DNA of 21,349 bases from the NCBI GenBank assembly GCA_937900605.1, contig CALCDK010000043.1:1-21349 (forward strand). Direction: 5' to 3'. The notes beneath the pieces are model-generated. The model saw only the letters and a list, made by a program, of their open reading frames with translations, searched no databases and was not told the origin of the DNA. Numbering within the stretch: position 1 is the stretch's first letter; the number at the start of each line of letters is the position of its first letter. Shown here piece by piece: positions 7,716 through 18,512 of this stretch. A program made the position numbers and the translations under genes. This stretch comes from an uncultured Olsenella sp. (GTDB taxonomy: Bacteria > Actinomycetota > Coriobacteriia > Coriobacteriales > Atopobiaceae).

Positions 7716-7724
7716 TGATACACT
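7716..7724 (+). promoter_or_regulatory. Extended -10 promoter element of the arsC-like operon
   Basis: TGA-TACACT at 7716-7724 fits an extended -10 (TGn plus TACACT), about 31 bases before the first gene's start. No -35 is needed for such promoters, and none is clear. Confidence 0.5.
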
Positions 7725-7755
7725 TGCCGCAACCTATCGCAAGGAGGCTCACACC

Positions 7756-8118
7756 ATGTCTGATGTGCTGTTCGTCGAGTACCCAAGGTGCAGCACCTGC
7801 CGTAGGGCCAAGGCCTGGCTCGACGAGCACGGCGTGCCCTACCAGGACCGCGACATCGTCGCCCAGAACCCCTCCGCCGAGGAGCTGCTCGACTGGCAGG
7901 CGCGCTCCGGCCTGCCCATCCGCCGCCTCTTCAACACGAGCGGCCGGCTCTACCGCGAGCGCGGCCTCAAGCAGGTGCTCGACGCCGGCGTCACGGACGA
8001 GGAGGCCGCGAGGATCCTCGCGGAGGACGGCATGCTCGTGAAGCGCCCGCTGCTCGTCGGCGACGACTTCGTCCTGGCCGGCTTCCGCCCGGCCGAGTGG
8101 GAGGCAGCGCTGTGCTAG
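7756..8118 (+). CDS. ArsC/Spx-family thioredoxin-fold protein
   Basis: A 120-aa cytoplasmic protein of the arsenate reductase-like family. The start at ATG 7756 follows AAGGAGG (7741-7747) by 8 bases. It begins VLFVEYPRCSTCRRAKAWL, with a CxxC pair (Cys12, Cys15) at the N-terminal end of the first helix. The conserved KRP segment and a closing GF follow near the C-terminus. A CxxC, rather than the single cysteine of classical ArsC, is closer to Spx and YffB-like members, so arsenate reduction should not be assumed; a thiol-disulfide or regulatory role is equally possible. It is first in a tight operon and overlaps cutC by 7 bases. Confidence 0.85.
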   Translation: MSDVLFVEYPRCSTCRRAKAWLDEHGVPYQDRDIVAQNPSAEELLDWQARSGLPIRRLFNTSGRLYRERGLKQVLDAGVTDEEAARILAEDGMLVKRPLLVGDDFVLAGFRPAEWEAALC

Positions 8119-8780
8119 GCCTCGTCAGGGAGTTCTGCGCCGAGAACATGGAGCTCGTCCCCGCCGCGGTGGCCGCCGGCGCCGCCCGCGTCGAGCTCTG
8201 CGACAACCTCGCCGTCGGGGGCACCACGCCCTCCTTCGGCACCATCCGAGCCGCCGTCGAGTACTGCCGCCCGCGCGGCGTGGACGTCATGTGCATGGTC
8301 CGCCCGCGTGGCGGCAGCTTCGAGCACGCGCCCGCCGAGCTCGACGTCATGTGCCAGGACCTCATCATGGCCCGCAGCCTTGGCGTTACCGGCGTGGTTT
8401 TCGGCTGCCTGCGCGGCAGCCAGCTGGACGCCGAGTCCTGCGAGCTGCTCCTGCGCCTCGCCAAGGAGCCGGTGCTCGAGGCCCCGCGCGGCCTTGCGGT
8501 CACCTTCCACATGGCGTTCGACTCGCTCGCGCCCCAGGCGCAGCTGGCCGCCATCGATTGGCTCGCACAGCGCGGCGTCGAGCGCATCCTCACCCACGGC
8601 GGCCCCGCCGGCACGCCCATCGCCGAGAACTACGGCCACCTGCGCAGCCTCGTCGGGCGCGCCGCCGGCCGCATCACCATCCTGCCCGGCGCCGGCATCA
8701 CCTGGCGCAACGCGCAGGAGGTCGCCGACGAGCTCGGCGTGCGAGAGGTGCACGGCACCAAGATCGTGAGGCTGGGCTAG
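8112..8780 (+). CDS. cutC: CutC family protein (copper homeostasis)
   Basis: A 222-aa TIM-barrel protein of the CutC family, historically linked to copper tolerance; its biochemical activity is not settled. I choose GTG 8112 because GGGAGG (8099-8104) lies 7 bases upstream and the protein then aligns with other CutC N-termini; an in-frame GTG at 8097 would add five residues and lack this site. Family segments: VELCDNLAVGGTTPSFGTI, MVRPRGGSF, GVVFGCL, FHMAFD, ILTHGG, ILPGAGI and, at the end, EVHGTKI. The start lies inside the arsC-like stop region, so the two are probably translationally coupled, which links a thiol protein with metal homeostasis. Confidence 0.92.
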   Translation: MLGLVREFCAENMELVPAAVAAGAARVELCDNLAVGGTTPSFGTIRAAVEYCRPRGVDVMCMVRPRGGSFEHAPAELDVMCQDLIMARSLGVTGVVFGCLRGSQLDAESCELLLRLAKEPVLEAPRGLAVTFHMAFDSLAPQAQLAAIDWLAQRGVERILTHGGPAGTPIAENYGHLRSLVGRAAGRITILPGAGITWRNAQEVADELGVREVHGTKIVRLG

Positions 8781-8781
8781 C

Positions 8782-9495
8782 ATGCCGACGAGACGGGCGT
8801 CCTCCCCGTCGGGCGCGCAGGCCGCCCGTCTCTCCGTGCCGCTTCCCGCACGCACGGCCCGCATCACCCCGGACCTGGGGCACAACATGGGCCCGGACCA
8901 GTTCGTCTCGGCGCTCCTCGAGCCCGACGTGGTCGTGTCCGGAACGGTGCTCGAGGGACTCGACCTGTGCGACCTGCGCGCGGACGGCACGCTCTTCCAG
9001 GACGTGGAGTTCCGCGGCTGCGCCTTCGACCACCTCGACCTGTCCAACTGCACGTTCAGGGACGTCTCTTTTCGCGGCTGCCGGCTCGACGCCTGCGACA
9101 TGGGCCGCTGCTGGCTCGACCACTGCGACTTCGTCGCGTGCGCCGCGCCCGGCCTGGGCATGGCCAAGTCCCGCGTCACCGACGCGAGCCTCGAGGACTG
9201 CCAGCTCTCGTACCTCGACCTCGGCGAGGCCACGCTCGCGCGCGTGCGCCTCTCGTCGTGCTCCCTGCGCGAGGCGGGCCTGCACCACGTGCGGCTCTCC
9301 CGCGTCGAGCTGGAAGGCTGCGACCTCTCGCGCGCCTCGGTCTTCCACACGCCGCTCGCCGGCATGGACCTCTCCACGTGCCGGCTCGACGGCATCGCCC
9401 TCACCAGCGACCTCCGCGACCTCCGAGGGGCCATACTAAGTTCATCACAAGCTGAGGTGGTTCTGGGCCTTTTGGGCATCCAGGTGCGCGACTGA
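8782..9495 (+). CDS. Pentapeptide-repeat protein
   Basis: A 237-aa protein starting one base after the cutC stop, so part of the same operon; its ribosome site is weak (GAGG about 10 bases upstream). After about 50 N-terminal residues it is built of roughly 30 repeats of five residues with a central Leu/Phe/Met and often a preceding Cys or Asp (LDLCDLRADGTLFQDVEFRG, LEDCQLSYLDLGEA), predicting a right-handed quadrilateral beta-helix. It ends LRGAILSSSQAEVVLGLLGI, the cap seen in many stand-alone pentapeptide proteins. Some family members mimic DNA and protect DNA gyrase (Qnr, MfpA), but nothing here shows that. The repeat region is rich in Cys, which is unusual and might suit the metal/thiol setting. 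Function unknown. Confidence 0.85.
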   Translation: MPTRRASSPSGAQAARLSVPLPARTARITPDLGHNMGPDQFVSALLEPDVVVSGTVLEGLDLCDLRADGTLFQDVEFRGCAFDHLDLSNCTFRDVSFRGCRLDACDMGRCWLDHCDFVACAAPGLGMAKSRVTDASLEDCQLSYLDLGEATLARVRLSSCSLREAGLHHVRLSRVELEGCDLSRASVFHTPLAGMDLSTCRLDGIALTSDLRDLRGAILSSSQAEVVLGLLGIQVRD

Positions 9496-9522
9496 GGACG
9501 TCGCCCGCGTGCGCGCCACAAA

Positions 9523-9542
9523 GGTATCTGTGCACAGTAACC
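9523..9542. promoter_or_regulatory. Operator-like 20-bp dyad upstream of the GH101 gene
   Basis: GGTATCTGTGCACAGTAACC has a perfect 10-bp palindromic core (CTGTGCACAG, 9528-9537) and matching outer GGT/ACC arms, so 16 of 20 positions are symmetric. It lies in an AT-richer stretch about 220 bases before the GH101 start and 28 bases after the pentapeptide gene. Size and symmetry suit a dimeric repressor or activator of a sugar-degradation gene. The regulator is unknown. Confidence 0.45.
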
Positions 9543-9629
9543 ACTGGCGACCGCTAACAAATGCAAGATGAACGCGGGTGTTCCGTCGTTGCGCGCTTGC
9601 CGAAACATTGGCCCCGCTCACCGTTTGCA

Positions 9630-9659
9630 GGGACTGGGCAAACCCCCACTTAGTATATT
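9630..9659 (+). promoter_or_regulatory. Probable promoter of the GH101 gene
   Basis: A -10-like TATATT at 9654-9659 stands out in an otherwise GC-rich sequence. A weak -35, GGGACT (9630-9635, 3 of 6), is 18 bases upstream; TTGCAG at 9625-9630 is a better hexamer but 23 bases away. This would give a leader of about 95 nt. Confidence 0.45.
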
Positions 9660-11812
9660 AAGCGCGGAATCCGCCGTCTCGATTCGGCCGGTCCGCGTCG
9701 CGCCGCGGTGTCGCGACACGTCCCGCCCGTTGACGGACGGCCCACAACGGAAGGGAGTGCAATGAAGAGTAGTTCCCAGAGTAGGAGGGGGCTCGGCCGC
9801 GTCGTGGCCGCCGTGCTGCTCGCGGCCGTCATGGCCGTGGGCGTGCTGGCGACCGCAGCCCGTCCCGCCCTCGCTGCCGGGGAGGCGACCATGGGGCACC
9901 TGGCCTCCGGCGCCAACAACGGCAACAACCACTTTGCCGACAGCGGCTCCGAGGCGTTCGTCCTGAGCGGCGACGCCACTACCGCCGGCACCGTGGGCGC
10001 GGACTTCGTCCTCGCCAGCGACCCGGCCGGGTCGCGCCTGCGCTTCGTCGGCCGCTACGTCGACGCCAACAACTGGTTCTTCGTCGGCTACGACGCTGGC
10101 AGCTCGTGGATCCTCCAGTACAAGCTGGACGGCCACGAGGCCTGGCCCACCCTCAATGGCCTGCCCACCCTCTCGCAGGGCGAGCGCGCCAACATCAAGG
10201 TGAGCGCCAACGGCGACAACGTCACCGTCAACGTCAACGGCAGCATCGCTACCGTCAACTGCCCGCAGGTCGCGCAGCTCCTTCGCACCTCCGGCAAGGT
10301 CGGCTTCGGCGCTGGCTCCTTCAACGGCAACACCGGCCTGCAGACCACCGACGTCTACTTCACCAACGTCGCCCTGGACAAGACCGTCGTCACGGACTTC
10401 TCCAGCTGGAAGCCCTTCCAGCAGGTCGACGGCCAGACCTGGGAGCCCGCCGCCAAGGCGCCCGCGCTCCCCGAGGGCCGCAAGTGGATCCAGATCGTCG
10501 CGGGCCAGAACAACACGGGCGGCCACAACTACGGTGACGCCACCCACGCCGGCCCGATCACCCTGGTGGACCGCACGCACGCCACCAAGGCCGGCGACAC
10601 CCTGCACCTGACGCTGGTCCCCATGAGCGCCACGTACAACTTCGGCGTCTTCTACAGCTACGTGGACGCCAACAACTGGTTCTACATCGGCTATGACAGC
10701 CAGTCCAAGTGGTACTGGCAGTGCGGCCCCAGCGCCTACGGCTCCCTCGGCGGAGACCTGCCGGCCCCGACGCAGGGCGAGCCCCTGGACATCAGCATCA
10801 ACGTCCAGAACGAGAAGCTCACCGTCACCGTCGACGACAAGTCCGTCTCGGTGTCCAAGCAGAACGTGGGCAACTTCGTGTCCGCCAACAGCGGCAAGGG
10901 CCACCCCGCGGTCATGACCAAGCTCAACAACACCTCCGTGAAGTTCGCCGATGCGACGCTCTCCAACACCGCCGACGGCACCACCGCCCTCATGGAGGAC
11001 AACTGGAACTGGGCGGCCGACCGCGCCGGCCAGGTCAAGAAGGTCACCTACGTCAACCTTGCCGACGTCTCGGGCACCGTCCGTGACGAGAAGGGCAACG
11101 CCCTGCCCGGCGCCACCGTGCGCATCGGCAAGCTGTCCGCCAAGGCCGACGACCACGGCGCCTACGTCGTGAAGGACGTTGAGGTCGGCCAGCACGACAT
11201 CGTGGCCAGCGCCCCAGGCTACCAGGCGCAGACCAAGCAGGGCTACGACGTCAAGGGCGAGAAGGACGGCGGCAACGCCAACGTCGACTTCAAGCTCGAG
11301 CCCAAGCCCGAGCTCGACCTCGCGCGCTTCTCGACGATCTCCTCCGACCAGATGACGGTCTACGTGGGCAAGCAGTTCCCGCAGGTGGCCCGCTACGTCC
11401 TGGCCGGCCGTGACGCCAAGTCCGACTTCCTGCGCGGCCAGGAGGCCGACGTCAACACCCTGACGATCAACGGCACCCAGGTGACCCCGACCGTCAAGGC
11501 CACCATCTCGGGCGACACCGCGACCTACGTCATGGACGTCAAGGACGCCGCCGCCAAGCTCGACCTGACCCTCACCGTCGAGCTCAAGGTCGAGGGCACC
11601 AACCTCTCCTGGCGCGTCACCGACATCCAGAAGCACGACGGCTGCGCCCCGGTCATGACGATCGACGCCAGCAACGCCGCGCTGGTCAGCGTCGACGCCG
11701 CCGACGAGGCCGCCAACGCCGCCTTCGCCGACAGGAGCACCGACGTCGCCGTGAGCGGCGACCACCACCTCACCTTCGAGGACGGCTTCGCCGTGGCCAC
11801 CTCTACGGCATC

Positions 11813-15160
<3,348 letters not shown>

Positions 15161-15215
15161 CGTCGGGTCCGGCGGCGCGGAACCGCGCACGACGAGCCAT
15201 CGGTTCGCGAGATAG

Positions 15216-15275
15216 GCCCGCGGAGACTCGCGGGCGACCTCACGAGGGGGTCGGCCTTCCGGGGTCGGCCCCCTT
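15216..15275 (+). terminator. Tandem hairpins after the GH101 gene
   Basis: A 7-bp perfect stem GCCCGCG-GAGACT-CGCGGGC lies at 15216-15235. A second stem pairs 15244-15250 with 15269-15275 (GAGGGGG/CCCCCTT, one wobble) and runs into CTTCTCG. Its loop contains a directly repeated GGTCGGCC. The position, about 55 bases after the stop, suits termination, though the T tract is short. Confidence 0.5.
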
Positions 15276-15293
15276 CTCGCGTCTCTTGGCGGC

Positions 15294-15409
15294 CGTGCGG
15301 GGGAGAGGCGCCGCGCGCAGTGCGGCCGAGAAGCGCCGTGCGGCGAGAAGGGCCGCGCGCCGTGCGGCGAGAAGGGCCGCGCGCCATGCGGGGGAGAAGG
15401 TCCGCGCGC
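15294..15409. repeat. 24-25 bp GC-rich tandem repeat, about five units
   Basis: Units begin at 15294 (25 bp), 15319 (18 bp, truncated), 15337 (24 bp), 15361 (24 bp, identical to the one before) and 15385 (25 bp). The consensus starts CGTGCGGCGAGAAGGG and ends CCGCGCGC. It lies between the GH101 terminator and the phosphofructokinase promoter. Its GCGAGARGGGCCG core matches the repeat near 7560-7630. No coding is visible. Confidence 0.85.
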
Positions 15410-15465
15410 CGTGCGGGCGTCTCACGTGCGTCCGACGCCGTCGGGGCCGCGCGCATGGCCTGCGC

Positions 15466-15471
15466 TATGCT
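15466..15471 (+). promoter_or_regulatory. -10 box of the phosphofructokinase gene
   Basis: TATGCT, preceded by TGCGC, lies 32 bases before the start codon. A good -35 is not evident. The same hexamer precedes the methyltransferase gene in this window. Confidence 0.45.
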
Positions 15472-15502
15472 TGTGTCCACATGCGAAGCGAAAGGAACCG
15501 CC

Positions 15503-16720
15503 ATGTCCGAGTCCGTTCCCACCGTCAACGTCACCCCCGCCGCCGGCCGCGTGCTGGTCGGCCAGTCCGGTGGCCCCACCGCCGCGATCAACGCGAGCCT
15601 CGCCGGCGTCGCGTGGGCCGCGCGCCAGGCCGGCGTCCGCGCCCTCGGCATGCGCAACGGTATCCAGGGCTTCATGGAGGGCCGCACCGTCGACCTCGAC
15701 GCCGCGCTGCCGGACGAGGCGTCGCTTGACCTTCTCGCCCGCACGCCGTCGAGCTGGCTCGGCAGCTGCCGCTACAAGCTGCCCGACCCCGCCGCCGACC
15801 CCCAGACCTACGAGCGCCTCTTCGCGCGCCTCGCCGAGGAGGGCGTCTCGTGCGTGCTCTACATCGGCGGCAACGACTCGATGGACACCATCGCCAAGCT
15901 GGGCGCCTACGGCCGCTCGGTGGACAGTCCCATCCGCTTCGTCGGCGTCCCCAAGACCATCGACAACGACCTCGAGGGCACCGACCACACCCCCGGCTAC
16001 GGCAGCGCCGCGCGCCTCGTCGCCACGTCCGTGCGCGAGCTCGCCCGCGACGCCGACGTCTACGACCTCAAGTCCGTGACCTTCGTCGAGATCATGGGCC
16101 GCGATGCCGGCTGGCTGGCGGCCTCCAGCGCCCTCGCCGACCCGGACCTGGTGCTGCTGCCCGAGGTCCCGCTCGACGCCGACGCGCTCGTCGAGCGCCT
16201 GCGTGCGCTTCTCGCCGAGAGGAACAGCGTGATGGTGGGCGTCTCCGAGGGCGTCCGCGACGCGTCGGGCACCCTGTACTGCGAGATGGCGGGCCCCGGC
16301 TCGGCCACCGACGAGTTCGGCCACCTGGCGACGCTGTCGGGAACCGGCCGCTACCTCGCCGCGCTCGTCAAGAAGTGCCTGGGCTGCAAGACGCGCGCGG
16401 TGGAACTCTCGACGCTGCAGCGCTGCGCGAGCCACGTCGCGAGCGCCTGCGACCTGCGCGAGGCCAGCGAGCTCGGCCAGGCCGGCGTGCGCGCCGCGCT
16501 GGCGGGGGAGTCCGTGGTGATGTGCGGCCTCGAGCGCCTCTGCGACGAGCCGTACGAGGTCCGCGCGCGCCTCTTCGACGTGGAGGCCGTGGCCAACCGC
16601 GTCAAGGGCGTCCCGCGTGCGTGGATCAGCGAGGACGGAATGGGCGTGACCGAGGAGCTGCTCGCCTACGTGCGCCCGCTCGTCGGCGAGCTGCCGGCCA
16701 TGCTCGACCCGCTGGCCTAG
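15503..16720 (+). CDS. Phosphofructokinase, probably pyrophosphate-dependent
   Basis: A 405-aa glycolytic enzyme that phosphorylates fructose 6-phosphate at carbon 1. The start at ATG 15503 follows AAAGGA (15491-15496). The phosphate-donor loop reads IGGNDSMDT (Gly122-Thr129). The position that is Gly104 in E. coli ATP-PFK is Asp125 here. The catalytic segment is PKTIDND (150-156) with Lys151 in place of the Gly of PGTIDND and general base Asp154. Asp and Lys at these two sites are the known marks of PPi-using enzymes. The substrate segment MGRDAGW follows near 198-204. PPi use would spare ATP and make the step reversible, common in fermentative anaerobes. It stands alone between repeats and a hairpin terminator. 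Donor preference is inferred from two residues. Confidence 0.85.
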   Translation: MSESVPTVNVTPAAGRVLVGQSGGPTAAINASLAGVAWAARQAGVRALGMRNGIQGFMEGRTVDLDAALPDEASLDLLARTPSSWLGSCRYKLPDPAADPQTYERLFARLAEEGVSCVLYIGGNDSMDTIAKLGAYGRSVDSPIRFVGVPKTIDNDLEGTDHTPGYGSAARLVATSVRELARDADVYDLKSVTFVEIMGRDAGWLAASSALADPDLVLLPEVPLDADALVERLRALLAERNSVMVGVSEGVRDASGTLYCEMAGPGSATDEFGHLATLSGTGRYLAALVKKCLGCKTRAVELSTLQRCASHVASACDLREASELGQAGVRAALAGESVVMCGLERLCDEPYEVRARLFDVEAVANRVKGVPRAWISEDGMGVTEELLAYVRPLVGELPAMLDPLA

Positions 16721-16739
16721 CCGCCGAGAGGGGCCGCGA

Positions 16740-16777
16740 GCCGGGAGACGGGCGTGCGGCCCCGCCCGTCTCCCGGC
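16740..16777 (+). terminator. Perfect 14-bp hairpin after the phosphofructokinase gene
   Basis: GCCGGGAGACGGGC (16740-16753) pairs perfectly with 16764-16777 around a 10-base loop, starting 20 bases after the stop codon. It is a very stable stem but is followed by CGACGCC rather than a T run, as with the hairpin after mgtA. Confidence 0.65.
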
Positions 16778-16817
16778 CGACGCCTCCGCGCCCGGGCCCG
16801 GGTGCCCGCGAGCCGGG

Positions 16818-16863
16818 ACGCAAAGGCACCTCTCGGCATACGGGCGTTTTGCGTTATTTGCGT
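16818..16863. promoter_or_regulatory. Three TTTGCGT elements upstream of the purF-like gene
   Basis: ACGCAAA at 16818-16824 is the reverse complement of TTTGCGT, which occurs at 16848-16854 and again 9 bp on at 16857-16863. They lie in a small AT-richer island 50-100 bases before the promoter. ACGCAAA matches the half-site of the E. coli PurR operator, but whether a PurR-like LacI-family regulator acts here is speculation. Confidence 0.35.
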
Positions 16864-16891
16864 CTAAGGCGTTTCGTCGGGGCGTCCGGGG

Positions 16892-16920
16892 GTGGGAGCG
16901 CGCCCGGCCCGCTATATACT
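16892..16920 (+). promoter_or_regulatory. Promoter of the purF-like gene
   Basis: A good -10 TATACT lies at 16915-16920, with a weak -35 GTGGGA at 16892-16897 (3 of 6) and a 17-bp spacer. The leader would be about 63 nt, ending at the ribosome site GGAGGG (16978-16983). Confidence 0.55.
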
Positions 16921-16990
16921 TCACGCCGTAACCAGCGGCTGCCGCCCGGCGGGGCGACGTCGCCCAGCACCTCGTCGGAGGGATACTCAC

Positions 16991-18412
16991 ATGGGAGCGT
17001 TCTTTGGGGCCGTTTCGCACCGCGATGTCGCGCTCGACGTCTTCTTTGGCGTCGACTACCACTCTCACCTCGGCACTCGTCGTGCCGGCATGGTGACCTG
17101 CCGCGAGGGCGGCGGCTTCAACCGCAAGATCCACTCCATCGAGAACAGCCCGTTCCGCACCAAGTTCGAGGCCGACCTGCCCGAGATGGCCGGCACGTGC
17201 GCCATGGGCTGCATCTCCGACTCCGACCCGCAGCCGCTGCTCGTCCGCTCCCACCTGGGCGTCTACGCCATCTCTACCGTGGGCGCCGTGGGCAACCAGG
17301 CCCAGCTCGTCGAGGACTTCACCCGCCAGGGCCGCCAGTTCATGGCCACCAGCTCGGGCGACGTCAACGTCAACGAGCTCGTCGCCGCGCTCATCAACAC
17401 CCAGAGCACCCTGGTCGAGGGCATCAAGTACGCCCAGGAGAAGGTCGAGGGCTCCCTCACGCTGCTCGTCATGACCGAGGACGGCGAGCTCATCGCCGCG
17501 CGCGACCGCATGGGCCGCCTGCCCGTCCTCATCGGCAAGGACGACGACGGCTACTGCGTGACCTTCGAGTCCTTCGCGTACGCCAAGCTCGGCTACGTCG
17601 ACGCCTACGAGCTGGGCTCCGCCGAGATCGTCCGCATCACCGCCGACGGCTTCGAGACCCTCTCGCCCGCTCGCCAGGAGATGCGCATCTGCGCGTTCCT
17701 GTGGGTCTACTACGGCTACCCCAACTCCACCTACGAGGGCGTCAACGTCGAGTGCATGCGCTACCGCAACGGCGCCATCATGGCCCGCGACGAGCGCGCC
17801 GCCGGCCTGCTGCCCGAGGTCGACTACGTCGCCGGCATGCCCGACTCCGGCCTGCCCCACGGCATCGGCTACGCCACCGAGTCCGGCGTGCCCCTGGCCC
17901 GCCCGTTCGTCAAGTACACCCCGACGTGGCCGCGCTCCTTCATGCCCGCCAACCAGGAGGTCCGCAACCGCGTGGCCCGCATGAAGCAGATCCCCGTGCC
18001 CGACCTGATCCGCGACAAGCGCCTGCTGCTCGTCGACGACTCCATCGTCCGCGGCACCCAGATGCGCGAGACGATCGACTTCCTGCGCGACACCGGCGCG
18101 GCCGAGGTCCACATGCGCTCGGCCTGCCCGCCGATCATGTACGGCTGCAAGTTCCTCTCGTTCTCCCGCGGCCGCTCCGAGTACGAGCTCATCGCCCGTC
18201 GCAAGGTCCTCGAGCTGGAGGGCGACGAGGGCGAGAAGCACCTCGACGAGTACTCCGACGGCCGCACCGAGCGCGGCCGCTGCCTGCTGCGCTCCATCTG
18301 CGAGGAGATGGGCTTCGACTCCCTGGAGTACCAGAGCCTCGACGGCATGCTCGAGGCCATCGGCATCGACCGCAGCAAGGTCTGCACCTACTGCTGGAAC
18401 GGCCGCGACTAG
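16991..18412 (+). CDS. PurF-like amidophosphoribosyltransferase lacking the glutaminase cysteine
   Basis: A 473-aa cytoplasmic protein with PurF architecture: an N-terminal class II glutamine amidotransferase-like domain (1 to about 240) and a C-terminal type I phosphoribosyltransferase domain. The PRPP loop is LVDDSIVRGTQ (347-357). Cysteines 234, 386, 465 and 468 match the four 4Fe-4S ligands of Bacillus subtilis PurF by context (CAFLW, MYGC, CTYC). However, the protein starts MGAFFGAV, with Gly where PurF has the processed catalytic Cys (MCGI). The segments that are usually GHxRYST and HNGN read GTCAMGC and STVGA. Glutamine hydrolysis therefore looks lost, leaving ammonia-dependent or non-purine chemistry, or a regulatory paralogue. 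The start is fixed by GGAGGG. It is followed by a strong terminator, so it is a single-gene unit. Most automated pipelines would call this purF. Confidence 0.85.
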   Translation: MGAFFGAVSHRDVALDVFFGVDYHSHLGTRRAGMVTCREGGGFNRKIHSIENSPFRTKFEADLPEMAGTCAMGCISDSDPQPLLVRSHLGVYAISTVGAVGNQAQLVEDFTRQGRQFMATSSGDVNVNELVAALINTQSTLVEGIKYAQEKVEGSLTLLVMTEDGELIAARDRMGRLPVLIGKDDDGYCVTFESFAYAKLGYVDAYELGSAEIVRITADGFETLSPARQEMRICAFLWVYYGYPNSTYEGVNVECMRYRNGAIMARDERAAGLLPEVDYVAGMPDSGLPHGIGYATESGVPLARPFVKYTPTWPRSFMPANQEVRNRVARMKQIPVPDLIRDKRLLLVDDSIVRGTQMRETIDFLRDTGAAEVHMRSACPPIMYGCKFLSFSRGRSEYELIARRKVLELEGDEGEKHLDEYSDGRTERGRCLLRSICEEMGFDSLEYQSLDGMLEAIGIDRSKVCTYCWNGRD

Positions 18413-18436
18413 GTCGCGCGACGGCGGACGACATGA

Positions 18437-18481
18437 GGGGACGGGCCTTGTGACGTGGAGTCGCGGGGCCCGTCCCCTTTT
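18437..18481 (+). terminator. Intrinsic terminator of the purF-like gene
   Basis: GGGGACGGGCC (18437-18447) pairs perfectly with GGCCCGTCCCC (18467-18477) and is followed directly by TTTT. This is the most classical terminator in the window, 25 bases after the stop codon and before the convergent gene ending at 18513. Confidence 0.9.
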
Positions 18482-18512
18482 CGCGCGATGGGATGTGGTG
18501 GGGGCGCGGGGC

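Noticed and set aside
15294..15409. CRISPR array
   Set aside because: The 24-25 bp units abut directly with no spacers, and no cas gene is near.
15422..18241. 939-residue minus-strand reading frame across two genes and their intergenic region
   Set aside because: It crosses the phosphofructokinase gene, its terminator and the purF-like gene, which no real gene would do here; it is an antisense shadow.
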